This document shows, piece by piece, positions 16,864-24,968 of a stretch of 27,548 nucleotides of DNA. The stretch covers positions 1-27,548 of the forward strand of contig CBFHAI010000061.1 in assembly GCA_965653565.1 (NCBI GenBank), read 5' to 3'. The first letter of the stretch is position 1. Every line of letters begins with the position of its first letter. Both the position numbers and the translations under genes were made by a program. This DNA comes from JALCLA01 sp965653565. Lineage in GTDB: Bacteria > Pseudomonadota > Gammaproteobacteria > Xanthomonadales > Xanthomonadaceae. The notes below the pieces were generated by a model. The model was not told the DNA's origin. It saw only the letters and a program-made list of their open reading frames with translations, and did no database searches.

Positions 16864-17582
16864 GTCCCCCGGATCCGGTGGCGGCCGCCGAAGATGGCCG
16901 CGCCCTGGCCGATCTGAATCGGTGGCTGGAAAAACAGCGCCCGGAAGACCGCATCGCATGGGCGCTGTCGAGCGGCGCCGAGAATCACGCGATGTCGTCG
17001 AGCTTCGGCGCGCAGTCGGCCGTCTCGCTGCATTTGCTGAGCCAGGCGAAGCCCGACATTCCGGTGATCCTGATCGATACCGGATACCTGTTCGCCGAAA
17101 CTTATCAATTCATCGACAAGCTGGTCGACCGCTTGAAGCTGAATCTGAAGGTCTATCGGCCGGTGCTCAGCCGCGCCTGGATGGAAGCGCGCCACGGCCG
17201 CCTGTGGGAACAGGGTCTCGACGGCATCGAGCGCTACAACCGCCTGCGCAAGGTCGAACCGATGCAGCGCGCACTCGGTGAACTGGGGGTGCGCACCTGG
17301 TTCGCGGGCCTGCGGCGCAGCCAGTCGGAATCGCGCGCCGAGGCGCCCGTCGCGGAGCTCAAACAGGGTCGCTGGAAGGTGCATCCGATCGTGGATTGGA
17401 CCGACCGCGATGTTTGGAATTACCTGCAACGCCACGACCTGCCCTACCACCCGCTGTGGGAACAAGGCTACGTCTCGATCGGCGACTTCCACACCACGCA
17501 ACGCTGGGAGCCGGGCATGCGCGAGGAAGACACGCGCTTCTTCGGACTCAAGCGGGAGTGCGGGATTCACGAGCAGGCGTGA
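16860..17582 (+). CDS. cysH: Phosphoadenosine phosphosulfate reductase
   Basis: A 240-residue enzyme that reduces PAPS to sulfite and PAP using thioredoxin or glutaredoxin. It has the ATP-PPase-like fold with SSSFGAQSAVSLHLL (about 46-60), the substrate loop around TWFAGLRRSQSESRA and the catalytic C234 in the C-terminal KRECGIH. No other cysteine is present, so the [4Fe-4S] cluster of APS-type reductases is absent; this is a PAPS-type enzyme like E. coli CysH. ATG at 16860 overlaps the cysI TGA. A GGAG lies about 8 bases upstream. Confidence 0.96.
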   Translation: MSPPDPVAAAEDGRALADLNRWLEKQRPEDRIAWALSSGAENHAMSSSFGAQSAVSLHLLSQAKPDIPVILIDTGYLFAETYQFIDKLVDRLKLNLKVYRPVLSRAWMEARHGRLWEQGLDGIERYNRLRKVEPMQRALGELGVRTWFAGLRRSQSESRAEAPVAELKQGRWKVHPIVDWTDRDVWNYLQRHDLPYHPLWEQGYVSIGDFHTTQRWEPGMREEDTRFFGLKRECGIHEQA

Positions 17583-17586
17583 TTTG

Positions 17587-17607
17587 CGGGAGTCGGGAGT
17601 CGGGAGT
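17587..17607 (+). repeat. Three tandem CGGGAGT heptamers
   Basis: CGGGAGT occurs three times head to tail directly after the cysH stop, then decays (AGTAGTAG). The unit is the same as in the arms of the element at 23923-24017, but no complementary arm is found within the 66 bases before pgeF. It looks like a solo or decayed arm. Confidence 0.7.
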
Positions 17608-17673
17608 AGTAGAGATTTTCGCTGCGCACAATTGCTTTGCGTGGCGACCGTAAAACCAGCCCGCGACGTCGTG

Positions 17674-18444
17674 CTAAATCGTAGGCGGCGCCATCCACAC
17701 CAGCGTTGCCATCCGCCCGCTCCTCCCATCGCGCCGATGCGAGAAAAACCGCTCGCTATCGCTTATCGTGCAAAGCCCGCCGCCATCGACTCGCGTCACG
17801 CCCGCAGCGGCAAGGCGCTGCCGCGCCAAGGCATAAAGATCGGCGTGCCAGTGGCCCGGCCGCGTTGCTGCGAACGCCGCAGACGCGCCGTCATCCACTC
17901 CGACGAACGCGTCACGCACCTCTTCGCCGACTTCGTAAGCACTCGGGCCGGCCGCCGCGCCGAGCCACGCAACGACGCGCCCGGCCGGCGTGCGCATCGC
18001 CTGGACCGTCGCTTCCAGCACACCGGCAGCGAGCCCGCGCCATCCCGCATGCGCCGCCGCCACTTCGCTGCCGTCATCGGCAGCGAACACCACGGGCAGG
18101 CAGTCGGCCGTCAGGATTGCCAATACGACGCCGGCTTCACTCGTGATCGAAGCATCGGCCTGCGGCGGATCGGCCGCAGGTTGCGCGACATCGAATCGCG
18201 CGACATCGACGCCATGCACCTGCCGCAACCAGCGCGGCTGGCCGGGCAATCCGGCGGCACGGTGCAGCAACGTGCGATTCGATGCGACGGCGTCCGCCTC
18301 GTCGCCGCAACGATCGCCGAGATTGAAATGATCGAACGGCGGCTTCGATACGCCGAGCGGCGCTCGCAAGGTTTGCAACGCGTGCACGTTGGGCGGCGCG
18401 CGCCACTCCGCACTCAACCAGGCTTTGCCGGCCGATCCGGGCAT
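17674..18444 (-). CDS. pgeF: Polyphenol oxidase/purine nucleoside phosphorylase family protein (YfiH, laccase domain)
   Basis: A 256-residue member of the YfiH/PgeF (DUF152, copper-oxidoreductase laccase-domain) family. Conserved metal-site residues are visible: H77 in RQVHGVD, C115 in LTADCLPV and H132 in AAAHAGWRG. Bacterial members have been reported as purine-nucleoside-cleaving enzymes and PgeF as an editing factor for peptidoglycan; which applies here cannot be judged. ATG at 18444 overlaps the TGA of the upstream glycosyltransferase by one base. In E. coli the homologue lies directly after rluD; here a glycosyltransferase gene is between them. Confidence 0.92.
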   Translation of the reverse strand: MPGSAGKAWLSAEWRAPPNVHALQTLRAPLGVSKPPFDHFNLGDRCGDEADAVASNRTLLHRAAGLPGQPRWLRQVHGVDVARFDVAQPAADPPQADASITSEAGVVLAILTADCLPVVFAADDGSEVAAAHAGWRGLAAGVLEATVQAMRTPAGRVVAWLGAAAGPSAYEVGEEVRDAFVGVDDGASAAFAATRPGHWHADLYALARQRLAAAGVTRVDGGGLCTISDSERFFSHRRDGRSGRMATLVWMAPPTI

Positions 18445-19787
18445 CAGGTGCGCACCAGGAACTTGCCGGCGCGAATCGCGGCGTAGACGGCAAGCACATA
18501 CAGCAGCGGACGGAACGGAATGCTGTAGCGCGAAAACGGCGCGGCGACGATGTGCAACGCGATCACGTACAGCAGCAACAGCGCGAACCATCGCAGCACG
18601 ACCAGTTGCGCCGACGACATGCCGTCGAGCCGCACACCGCGCAGCGCCATTCCGGCGCCCGCCACACCGAGCGCCACCAGCGGCCAATGCAGGCCGCGCG
18701 TCACCGCGATGAGGGCCTTGAACACGCCGCTGTCGAGCATCGGCGAGGCATCGAGCGGGAAGGTGAACACTTCGCGCCAGCCACCGATCATCGGCCAGGT
18801 GAAGAAGGCGACCGGTTTGCCGACCAGGTACCACCAGGTCATCTGCAACGGCTCGCGCGAAAATTTATCGGCGACGAATTGCAGCGCGGTGCCCGGCGTC
18901 TTCATCGCCTCGCCGATGGCTGGATCGAATGCGTAGGGATAACCGTAGGTATCGCTGCGGCCCTCGAACATGAAATCCGGATACGAGCCGTGCACGAACG
19001 AGCCCACCGCGAGCAGCGAATCGCCGGCCGCGCCGGTCGCGAGCAGCGAGCGCAGTTTCCAGGCGCCGACGATCGCGACGAAGCTCGCCAGCATCACCAG
19101 CGCCGGCCGCCAGGCGTGCTGGCGCTGCGGCAGCATGACCGCCGCGATGGCGAGCAGCCACGGCAGATGTTCGAGCGTCGGGCGCACCAGCGCCGTGAGG
19201 CCGAGCACGATGCCGAACGACGCCGCCCAGAACACGGCGCGCGTCCCTTCGGCGTAGACCGCATCGAGCGCGCGTGCGCCGGCGATCATCACCGCCGCCA
19301 CCGCGACGGTGAACAGCGTCTCCGACAGCAGCACCGCTTCGTGCGCGATCAGATGCGGCGAAATCGCCACGAATGCCGCGACCACCAGCGCCGGCCCCGC
19401 ACCGAGTGCGAGCCGGCCGGCGAGGAAGGCGAGCAACACCGTCAAGCTGCCGAGCAGCGCCTGCATCAAGGCGGCGCGCCGCACGAAGGCGGCATCGGGC
19501 TCGCCGTCCAACGCCAGCGTCAACAGCGCCGGATAGCCCGGCGGGCGAAACGCGTCGGGTGTGGGAGCCTGCCGTTCGCCGGCGCGCCATCCCGGCGCGC
19601 GCGAGTACACGCCATGCTGTTCGAGGTTGTAAGCGTACGAGACATAGTCGATCGCATCGCCGCGAAACGGCTCGCGCACTTGGGTGCCGAGCGCCGACCA
19701 GAATCGCAGTCCGGCGGCGGCGACCAGGATCAGAACCAGCAGCACGCGCCACGGCAGCCGCGTCCGCGAATTGACGGTTGCGCTCAT
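18444..19787 (-). CDS. ArnT/PMT-like membrane glycosyltransferase
   Basis: A 447-residue polytopic protein resembling the glycosyltransferase family 39/GT-C superfamily, which moves sugars from polyprenyl phosphates at the periplasmic face. TM1 is at about 13-32, followed by the acidic first loop GDAIDYVSYAYNLEQHGVYS (43-62), where D44 and D47 are candidate catalytic/metal residues; then FRPPGYPALL and LSETLFT, both typical of this group, and about eight more helices. The acceptor (lipid A, protein, other glycan) is unknown. ATG at 19787 overlaps the rluD TGA (ATGA), and its own stop overlaps pgeF, so all three are one operon. The length is shorter than ArnT (about 550). Confidence 0.85.
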   Translation of the reverse strand: MSATVNSRTRLPWRVLLVLILVAAAGLRFWSALGTQVREPFRGDAIDYVSYAYNLEQHGVYSRAPGWRAGERQAPTPDAFRPPGYPALLTLALDGEPDAAFVRRAALMQALLGSLTVLLAFLAGRLALGAGPALVVAAFVAISPHLIAHEAVLLSETLFTVAVAAVMIAGARALDAVYAEGTRAVFWAASFGIVLGLTALVRPTLEHLPWLLAIAAVMLPQRQHAWRPALVMLASFVAIVGAWKLRSLLATGAAGDSLLAVGSFVHGSYPDFMFEGRSDTYGYPYAFDPAIGEAMKTPGTALQFVADKFSREPLQMTWWYLVGKPVAFFTWPMIGGWREVFTFPLDASPMLDSGVFKALIAVTRGLHWPLVALGVAGAGMALRGVRLDGMSSAQLVVLRWFALLLLYVIALHIVAAPFSRYSIPFRPLLYVLAVYAAIRAGKFLVRT

Positions 19788-20782
19788 GCGCCCACGCTCG
19801 CCGCATCGGCCCGCAAGGTTGCCAGCAACTGCGCCAGATCCTTCGGCCGCGGTGCCTGCACCGTCACGGCACTGCCGTTCGACGGATGCGCGAATTCCAC
19901 TTTCTCGGCATGCAGTGCCTGGCGGCGGAAGCCGCGCAGTTCGGCGATCAGGTCGGCGGTCGCGCCTTTGGGCAGGCGCAGCGAGCCGCCGTAGAGCGGG
20001 TCGCCGATCAGCGGGTGGCGGATATGCGCCAGGTGGACGCGGATCTGGTGCGTGCGGCCGGTTTCGAGCACGCATTCGATGTGGGTGTGCAGGCGGAAGC
20101 GCTCGCGCACGCGGTAGTGCGTGACGGCGGGCTTGCCGGTTTCGACCACGGCGCGTTTTAGCCGATCCACCGGATGCCGATCGAGCGGCGCATTGACGGT
20201 GCCGCCGGACACCAGCACGCCGTTGATCACGGCTTCGTACTGGCGATGGATGTCGCGCGCGGCGAGTTGCTCGACCAGCGAGGTATGCGCCGGCAGCGTG
20301 CGCGCCACGATCAGCGCGCCGGAGGTTTCCTTGTCGAGCCGGTGCACGATGCCGGCGCGCGGCAGGTTGGCCAGGTCCGGATGCCGATGCAGCAGTGCGT
20401 TGACCAGCGTGCCGCTGGCGTTGCCGGCGCCCGGATGCACGACCAGGCCGGACGGCTTGTCGATCACCAGCAGGTCGGCGTCTTCGTACAGCACCACCAG
20501 ATCGATCGGCTGGGCTTGCGAGTGCGTCGCCACTTCGACGCGCGCGTGCAGCGACACCGTCTCGCCGCCGCGCACCGCATCGCGCGGACGCGCGACGCGG
20601 CCGTCGAGCCGCACATCGCCGGTCTTGATCCAGGCCGCCAGGCGCGAGCGCGAATATTCGGGGAAAAGCTCGGCAATCACCTTGTCGAAGCGCTCGCCGG
20701 CCGCTTCCCAGGGCACCGTGGCGACCTGCCTGGGGCCGTCGCCGGCGGAGGGATTTTCTTGAATTGTTACGGCTTCGTTCAT
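19784..20782 (-). CDS. rluD: 23S rRNA pseudouridine synthase
   Basis: A 332-residue pseudouridine synthase of the RluA family. An N-terminal S4 RNA-binding domain (about 30-85; SRSRLAAWIKTGDVRLDG) precedes the catalytic domain with D150 in AGIVHRLDKETSG, then YEAVINGV, GRTHQIRVHLAHI and GDPLYGG. RluD modifies helix 69 of 23S rRNA (1911/1915/1917 in E. coli). Assignment to RluD rather than RluC rests on the S4 domain plus context: divergent from bamD and upstream of pgeF, as in E. coli. Length compares with 326 in E. coli. It is the first gene of the rluD-glycosyltransferase-pgeF operon; promoter in the 92 bp shared with bamD. Confidence 0.95.
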   Translation of the reverse strand: MNEAVTIQENPSAGDGPRQVATVPWEAAGERFDKVIAELFPEYSRSRLAAWIKTGDVRLDGRVARPRDAVRGGETVSLHARVEVATHSQAQPIDLVVLYEDADLLVIDKPSGLVVHPGAGNASGTLVNALLHRHPDLANLPRAGIVHRLDKETSGALIVARTLPAHTSLVEQLAARDIHRQYEAVINGVLVSGGTVNAPLDRHPVDRLKRAVVETGKPAVTHYRVRERFRLHTHIECVLETGRTHQIRVHLAHIRHPLIGDPLYGGSLRLPKGATADLIAELRGFRRQALHAEKVEFAHPSNGSAVTVQAPRPKDLAQLLATLRADAASVGA

Positions 20783-20874
20783 GGGTCCGGGTGTTTATGG
20801 AGGCCTTTCGCGGCCATGGGTTATCATGCCGCGCCACGCCCGGACCTTCCGGCGTTCCTGCAGACAATTCGCTA

Positions 20875-21741
20875 ATGATCCGATATTCCGGCCTCGTGCG
20901 TCTCCTCGTCCTCGCGCTGCTCATCTTCGCCGTTGCGGGGTGCAGCCGATTCAAACTGTTCAATCGCGACGAGCCACTGGAAACGCTGCCGGTGGATCAG
21001 ATGTACGACGAGGCCAAGACCGCGCTCAAGAGCGGCAACCTCACGCGCGCCAAGCGTTTCTATTCGCGCCTGGTGGCCCGCTTCCCGTACGGACCCTACA
21101 CCGAACAGTCGCAGCTCGAACTGGCCTATGCGCAGTACCGCGCCGGCGATTCGGAAGAAGCGGCTTCGGCGATCAATCGCTTCATCCGCACCTATCCGAC
21201 GCATCCGCACATCGATTACGCCTACTACCTGAAGGCGCTGATCAACTTCAATCGCGAGAACGCCTTCCTCGAGCGCTTCGTGCGGCTCGACATGACGCAG
21301 CGCGACCAGGGCGCGCCGCGCCAGTCGTTCAACGATTTCGGCGAACTGCTGCGCCGTTATCCGAACAGCCGCTACGCGCCCGATGCGCGCCAGCGCATGG
21401 TGCATCTGCGCAATCTGATGGCGCGCCACGAAATCAACGTCGGCAAGTACTACCTGCGCCGCAACGCCTGGGTGGCGGCGGCGGCGCGCGGCGAGTACGT
21501 GCTCGAACACTATCCGCAGAGCATGCACAACGGCGACGCGCTGGCGCTGATGGTGGAAAGCTACCGCCAGCTCGGCCAGGACAAGCTGGCCACCGACGCA
21601 CGCCGCGTGCTCGAACTCAATCATCCCGACCACGCCTATCTGAGCGGCGACTGGCCCGAGAAGCGCAGCCTGTTCAAGCGCATGTGGCCGTTCGACGACG
21701 AAGGCTCGAAAGACGACTACGAAGGCAGCAAGGAAAGCTGA
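20875..21741 (+). CDS. bamD: Outer membrane protein assembly factor, lipoprotein
   Basis: A 288-residue lipoprotein of the BAM complex, which folds beta-barrel proteins into the outer membrane. The signal sequence ends in AVAGC with C23 as the lipidated residue. TPR-like helical pairs follow, with hallmark stretches MYDEAKTALKSGNL, RFPYGPYTEQSQLELAYAQY, RYPNSRYAPDARQRM and NVGKYYLRRNAW. The E. coli protein is 245 residues; the extra length is an acidic C-terminal tail. Start ATG 20875 was chosen because the lipoprotein signal begins there. A TATCAT resembling a -10 box lies at 20822-20827 without a clear -35. Divergent from rluD, convergent with nadE. Confidence 0.96.
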   Translation: MIRYSGLVRLLVLALLIFAVAGCSRFKLFNRDEPLETLPVDQMYDEAKTALKSGNLTRAKRFYSRLVARFPYGPYTEQSQLELAYAQYRAGDSEEAASAINRFIRTYPTHPHIDYAYYLKALINFNRENAFLERFVRLDMTQRDQGAPRQSFNDFGELLRRYPNSRYAPDARQRMVHLRNLMARHEINVGKYYLRRNAWVAAAARGEYVLEHYPQSMHNGDALALMVESYRQLGQDKLATDARRVLELNHPDHAYLSGDWPEKRSLFKRMWPFDDEGSKDDYEGSKES

Positions 21742-21767
21742 GGCTTTCTTGCTTGCGGCGCGCGCCG
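21734..21767. terminator. Possible hairpins between convergent bamD and nadE
   Basis: AAAGC (21734-21738) and GCTTT (21743-21747) form a 5-bp stem around the bamD stop codon, and a perfect 12-bp palindrome CGGCGCGCGCCG follows at 21756-21767. The U-tract is poor (CTTGCTT), so intrinsic termination is only a possibility in this 30-bp gap. Confidence 0.3.
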
Positions 21768-21771
21768 GCCG

Positions 21772-23409
21772 TCAGTCGCGCGCGCCGGACGTGATCGGAT
21801 AGCGGCGCTCGCGCCCGAACGCGCGGCGCGACACCTTCGGCCCCGGCGCCGATTGCTGGCGCTTCCACTCGCTGATCCGCACCAGTTTCAGCACGCGCCG
21901 CACGGTGGCTTGGTCGAAGCCGGCGGCGACGATGTCGTCGGCCGATTCTTCCAGGTCGACATAGCGCCGCAGGATGCCGTCGAGCATTTCGTACGGCGGC
22001 AACGAATCCTGATCGGTCTGGTTCTCACGCAGTTCGGCCGAGGGCGGGCGATCGATCACGGCCTGCGGGATCACCGCGCCGCCCGGCTGCGCATTGCGCC
22101 AGCGGCAGACGTCGAACACTTCGGTCTTGTACAGATCCTTGATCGGCGCGTAGCCGCCGCACATATCGCCGTAGATCGTGGCGTAGCCGACCGCGTATTC
22201 GCTCTTGTTGCCGGTGGTGAGCAACAGCCCGCCGAGTTTGTTGGCGAGCGCCATCAGGATGGTGCCGCGGCAGCGCGATTGCAGGTTTTCTTCGGTGACG
22301 TCCGGCGCGCGGCCGGCGAAGGCCGGCGCGAGCGCGTCGAGAAACCCTTTGAACGGCGCTTCGATCGCGATGGTTTCGATGCGCACGCCCATTCTCCTGG
22401 CCTGCTCGTCGGCCAGATCGTTGCTCAGGCCCGAGGTGTAGCGCGACGGCAGCCGCACCGCGGTGACGTTCTGCGCACCCAGCGCATCGACGGCGATCGC
22501 GAGCACCAGGGCCGAGTCGACACCGCCCGACAAACCGAGCCACGCACTGGTGAAGCCGTTCTTGCGCAGATAGTCGCGCGTGCCGCGCACGACGGCGCGA
22601 TAGGCCTGGCCGGCGTAGCTTTCGTCGGTTTCCTCCGGCCAGTGCAGGCGCGAAAAACGGCGCGCGGACGCGTCGTAATCGGCGATCAGCCAGTGGTCTT
22701 CGAAGGCGCGCGCGGCCGGATGCACGAGGCCGTCGCCATCGGCCAGCACCGAGGCGCCGTCGAAGATCAGCGAATCCTGCCCGCCGACCACGTTGAGATA
22801 GGCCACCGCGATGCCGCTTTCGGCCACGCGCATCGACAGCAGTGCATCGCGCTGCGAATGCTTGTCGCGCTCGAACGGCGATGCATTCGGCACCAGCACC
22901 AGGTTGGCGCCGGCGGCGACGGTGTCGGCCAGCGGTTCGGCGAACCACAGGTCTTCGCAGATCACCAGGCCGACCGCCACGCCTTCGTGCTCGAACACGC
23001 AGGCGCCGCCGTCCGGATCGATCGCGAAATAGCGACGCTCGTCGAACACCGCGTAGTTCGGCAACTCGCGCTTGCGATAGTGCGCGATGCGCCGTCCGTC
23101 GCGCAGCACGCTCGCCGCGTTGAACACCACCGATCCGTTCGCCTCCGGCCAGCCGACCACCGCCGTGATGCCGACGGCGGCCTGCGCGATTTCATCGATG
23201 GCCTGCTGGCAGGCCGCGAGAAAGGCCGGGCGCTGCAATAGATCCTCGGGCGGATAACCGGAAATCGCCAGCTCGGGAAACAGCACCAGCGAGGCGCCGT
23301 GTTCGTCGCGCGCCTGCTGCAGCAGCGTCACGATGCGCGCGGTGTTTTCGCGCACCGCGCCGACCGGAAAATCGAACTGGGCGAGCGCGATGCGCAGCGG
23401 CTTGGCCAT
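21772..23409 (-). CDS. nadE: Glutamine-dependent NAD+ synthetase
   Basis: A 545-residue two-domain enzyme making NAD from nicotinate adenine dinucleotide, ATP and glutamine. The N-terminal nitrilase-type glutaminase has the triad E46 (FPELAISGYPP), K113 (YRKRELPNY) and C151 (VICEDLW). The C-terminal synthetase has the PP-loop SGGVDS (295-300), LTTGNKSEYAVGY, and the YGDMCGGYAPIKDLYKTEV segment typical of NadE. It is therefore the glutamine-using rather than ammonia-only form. ATG at 23409 begins MAKPLRIALAQFD, matching the family. Divergent from the DUF1761 gene; the 91-bp gap holds a small inverted repeat TAGTC/GACTA (23444-23458), a conceivable but unproven operator. Confidence 0.96.
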   Translation of the reverse strand: MAKPLRIALAQFDFPVGAVRENTARIVTLLQQARDEHGASLVLFPELAISGYPPEDLLQRPAFLAACQQAIDEIAQAAVGITAVVGWPEANGSVVFNAASVLRDGRRIAHYRKRELPNYAVFDERRYFAIDPDGGACVFEHEGVAVGLVICEDLWFAEPLADTVAAGANLVLVPNASPFERDKHSQRDALLSMRVAESGIAVAYLNVVGGQDSLIFDGASVLADGDGLVHPAARAFEDHWLIADYDASARRFSRLHWPEETDESYAGQAYRAVVRGTRDYLRKNGFTSAWLGLSGGVDSALVLAIAVDALGAQNVTAVRLPSRYTSGLSNDLADEQARRMGVRIETIAIEAPFKGFLDALAPAFAGRAPDVTEENLQSRCRGTILMALANKLGGLLLTTGNKSEYAVGYATIYGDMCGGYAPIKDLYKTEVFDVCRWRNAQPGGAVIPQAVIDRPPSAELRENQTDQDSLPPYEMLDGILRRYVDLEESADDIVAAGFDQATVRRVLKLVRISEWKRQQSAPGPKVSRRAFGRERRYPITSGARD

Positions 23410-23500
23410 GCCTGGGCTTCCTCCGTGGGACCTCGGAGAATTCTAGTCGCTTGGACTAAGATGCAGCCGCACCGCCCGGACGGGCATTGGGGAGCGGATC

Positions 23501-23896
23501 ATGGTCGACATCAACTATCTGGCCGTTCTGACGGCCGCCGCATCGAGCTTCCTGCTCGGCGGGCTGTGGTATTCGCCGGCGCTGTTCGGCAACGTCTGGA
23601 ACCGCGAAGCGGGCGCGCCGCCGAAGGGCGAAGGCGGCCATCCGGGCAAGGTGTTCGGCATGGCGATCGTATTCGCCGTGATCGCCGCCTTCGCCTACGC
23701 CTGCGTGATGCCGGTGCCGGCCGATTGGCAGGCCGCGTTGCTGCAGGGGCTCGCGGTCGGCGCCGGCCTGGTGGCGGCGAGTTTCGGCATCAACTATGCG
23801 TTCGCCAATCGCAGCACGAAGCTGCTGTTGATCGATGGCGGGTATCACACGGTGCAGTTCGGGTTGTACGGGGTGATCCTCGGTCTTTGGCGCTGA
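23501..23896 (+). CDS. DUF1761 family membrane protein
   Basis: A 131-residue integral membrane protein with about four hydrophobic segments (about 6-24, 52-70, 80-97, 112-130). The opening NYLAVLTAAASSFLLGGLWY, the SPALFG that follows and the closing GYHTVQFGLYGVILGLW are the DUF1761 signature; no function is established for the family. The ATG has a good ribosome site (GGGGAG at 23489-23494, six bases away). It stands alone between nadE and sucD and is followed by a long inverted repeat. Confidence 0.88.
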   Translation: MVDINYLAVLTAAASSFLLGGLWYSPALFGNVWNREAGAPPKGEGGHPGKVFGMAIVFAVIAAFAYACVMPVPADWQAALLQGLAVGAGLVAASFGINYAFANRSTKLLLIDGGYHTVQFGLYGVILGLWR

Positions 23897-23922
23897 TTGT
23901 TCGCTGCGTCGCTGCGGCGGCG

Positions 23923-24017
23923 CGGGAATCGGGAGTCGGGAATCGGGAGAGAGCAAAGCTCGTGTCCGAAGGTTCCAGCTGCCGGCTGTTTTCCCGATTC
24001 CCGACTCCCGATTCCCG
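23923..24017. repeat. Long-armed inverted repeat of GGGAATC/GGGAGTC heptamers (perfect 26 bp)
   Basis: The left arm 23923-23948 and right arm 23992-24017 are exact reverse complements over 26 bases. Each arm is a run of heptamers alternating GGGAATC and GGGAGTC. The 43-base spacer includes AAGCTCG, a string also found in the spacer of the element at 13115-13261. It lies between convergent genes (DUF1761 and sucD) and would form a very stable hairpin in RNA or single-stranded DNA. Peptides such as NRESGIGNRES in annotated Xanthomonadales proteins, as I recall, come from this kind of repeat. Confidence 0.9.
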
Positions 24018-24030
24018 AACCCTACCCGGA

Positions 24031-24060
24031 AAACGAAAAAGGCCACATTTCTGCGGCCTT
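24031..24060 (-). terminator. Rho-independent terminator of sucCD
   Basis: On the minus strand AAGGCC (24060-24055) and GGCCTT (24044-24039) form a 6-bp stem with a 10-base loop, followed by TTTTTCGTTT. It lies 22 bases after the sucD stop and is correctly oriented to end the sucC-sucD transcript. Confidence 0.85.
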
Positions 24061-24082
24061 CCCGTGAAGCGAAACCCGACGA

Positions 24083-24955
24083 CTACTTGAAGCGCGAAGC
24101 CACCGCCGCGCCCAGATCGCCCGGCGATTTCACCGTCAGCACGCCGGCCTTTTCCAGCGCGGCGAACTTGCCGGCCGCCGTGCCCTTGCCGCCCGAGGCG
24201 ATCGCACCGGCATGGCCCATGCGCTTGCCGGCCGGCGCCGAGGCGCCGGCGATGAAGCCGACCACCGGCTTGGTGACGTATTCGGCGATGAATTCGGCCG
24301 CTTCTTCTTCCGCCGAGCCGCCGATTTCGCCGACCATGATGATGGCTTCGGTCTGCGCGTCGTCCTGGAACAGCTTCAGGCAGTCGATGAAGTTCAGGCC
24401 GTTGATCGGGTCGCCGCCGATGCCGATGACGGTCGATTGGCCCAGGCCCGCCGAGGTCGTCTGCTTGACGGCTTCGTAGGTCAGCGTGCCGGAGCGGCTG
24501 ACGATGCCGACCTTGCCGACCGAGTGGATGTGGCCGGGCATGATGCCGATCTTGCATTCGCCCGGCGTGATGATGCCCGGGCAGTTCGGCCCGATCAGCA
24601 CGCAGTCGTCGTAGCCGCGCAGCGTGTTCTTCACGCGCAGCATGTCGAGCACCGGGATGCCTTCGGTGATGCACACGATGACCCGGATGCCGGCGTCGGC
24701 CGCTTCGAGGATGGCGTCGGCCGCGAACGGCGGCGGCACGTAGATGACCGAGGCATCGGCACCGGTGTCGAGCACGGCGTCCTGCACGGTGTTGTAGACC
24801 GGCAGGCCGATGTGGTCGGTGCCGCCCTTGCCCGGCGTGACGCCGCCCATCACCTTGGTGCCGTAGTCGACCATCTGCTCGGCGTGGAAGGTGCCCTGCT
24901 GGCCGGTGAAGCCCTGCACGATCACGCGGGTATTCGAATTTACGAGAACGCTCAT
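24083..24955 (-). CDS. sucD: Succinyl-CoA synthetase alpha subunit
   Basis: A 290-residue subunit of the TCA-cycle enzyme converting succinyl-CoA to succinate with substrate-level ATP or GTP formation. It carries the CoA-binding Rossmann domain (VNSNTRVIVQGFTGQQGTFH), IGPNCPGIITPG, GGDPINGLNFIDCLKLF and the phosphorylated H248 in MGHAGAIASGG (E. coli SucD is 289 residues). Start ATG 24955 was preferred to the upstream one at 25009 because MSVLVNSNTRVIVQG is the family N-terminus. It begins 13 bases after the sucC stop, with GAGGA as ribosome site. Confidence 0.97.
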   Translation of the reverse strand: MSVLVNSNTRVIVQGFTGQQGTFHAEQMVDYGTKVMGGVTPGKGGTDHIGLPVYNTVQDAVLDTGADASVIYVPPPFAADAILEAADAGIRVIVCITEGIPVLDMLRVKNTLRGYDDCVLIGPNCPGIITPGECKIGIMPGHIHSVGKVGIVSRSGTLTYEAVKQTTSAGLGQSTVIGIGGDPINGLNFIDCLKLFQDDAQTEAIIMVGEIGGSAEEEAAEFIAEYVTKPVVGFIAGASAPAGKRMGHAGAIASGGKGTAAGKFAALEKAGVLTVKSPGDLGAAVASRFK

Positions 24956-24968
24956 GTCGATCTGATCC

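Noticed and set aside
15166..16959. Minus-strand ORF of 597 codons over cysI
   Set aside because: Antisense to a conserved enzyme with all four cluster cysteines; no recognisable family.
16860..17582. CysH as an iron-sulfur APS reductase
   Set aside because: The CC...CxxC cluster cysteines are absent; only the C-terminal catalytic cysteine is present, so it is the PAPS-type enzyme.
17587..17607. CRISPR-like repeats
   Set aside because: Seven-base direct tandem units without spacers; no cas genes in the window.
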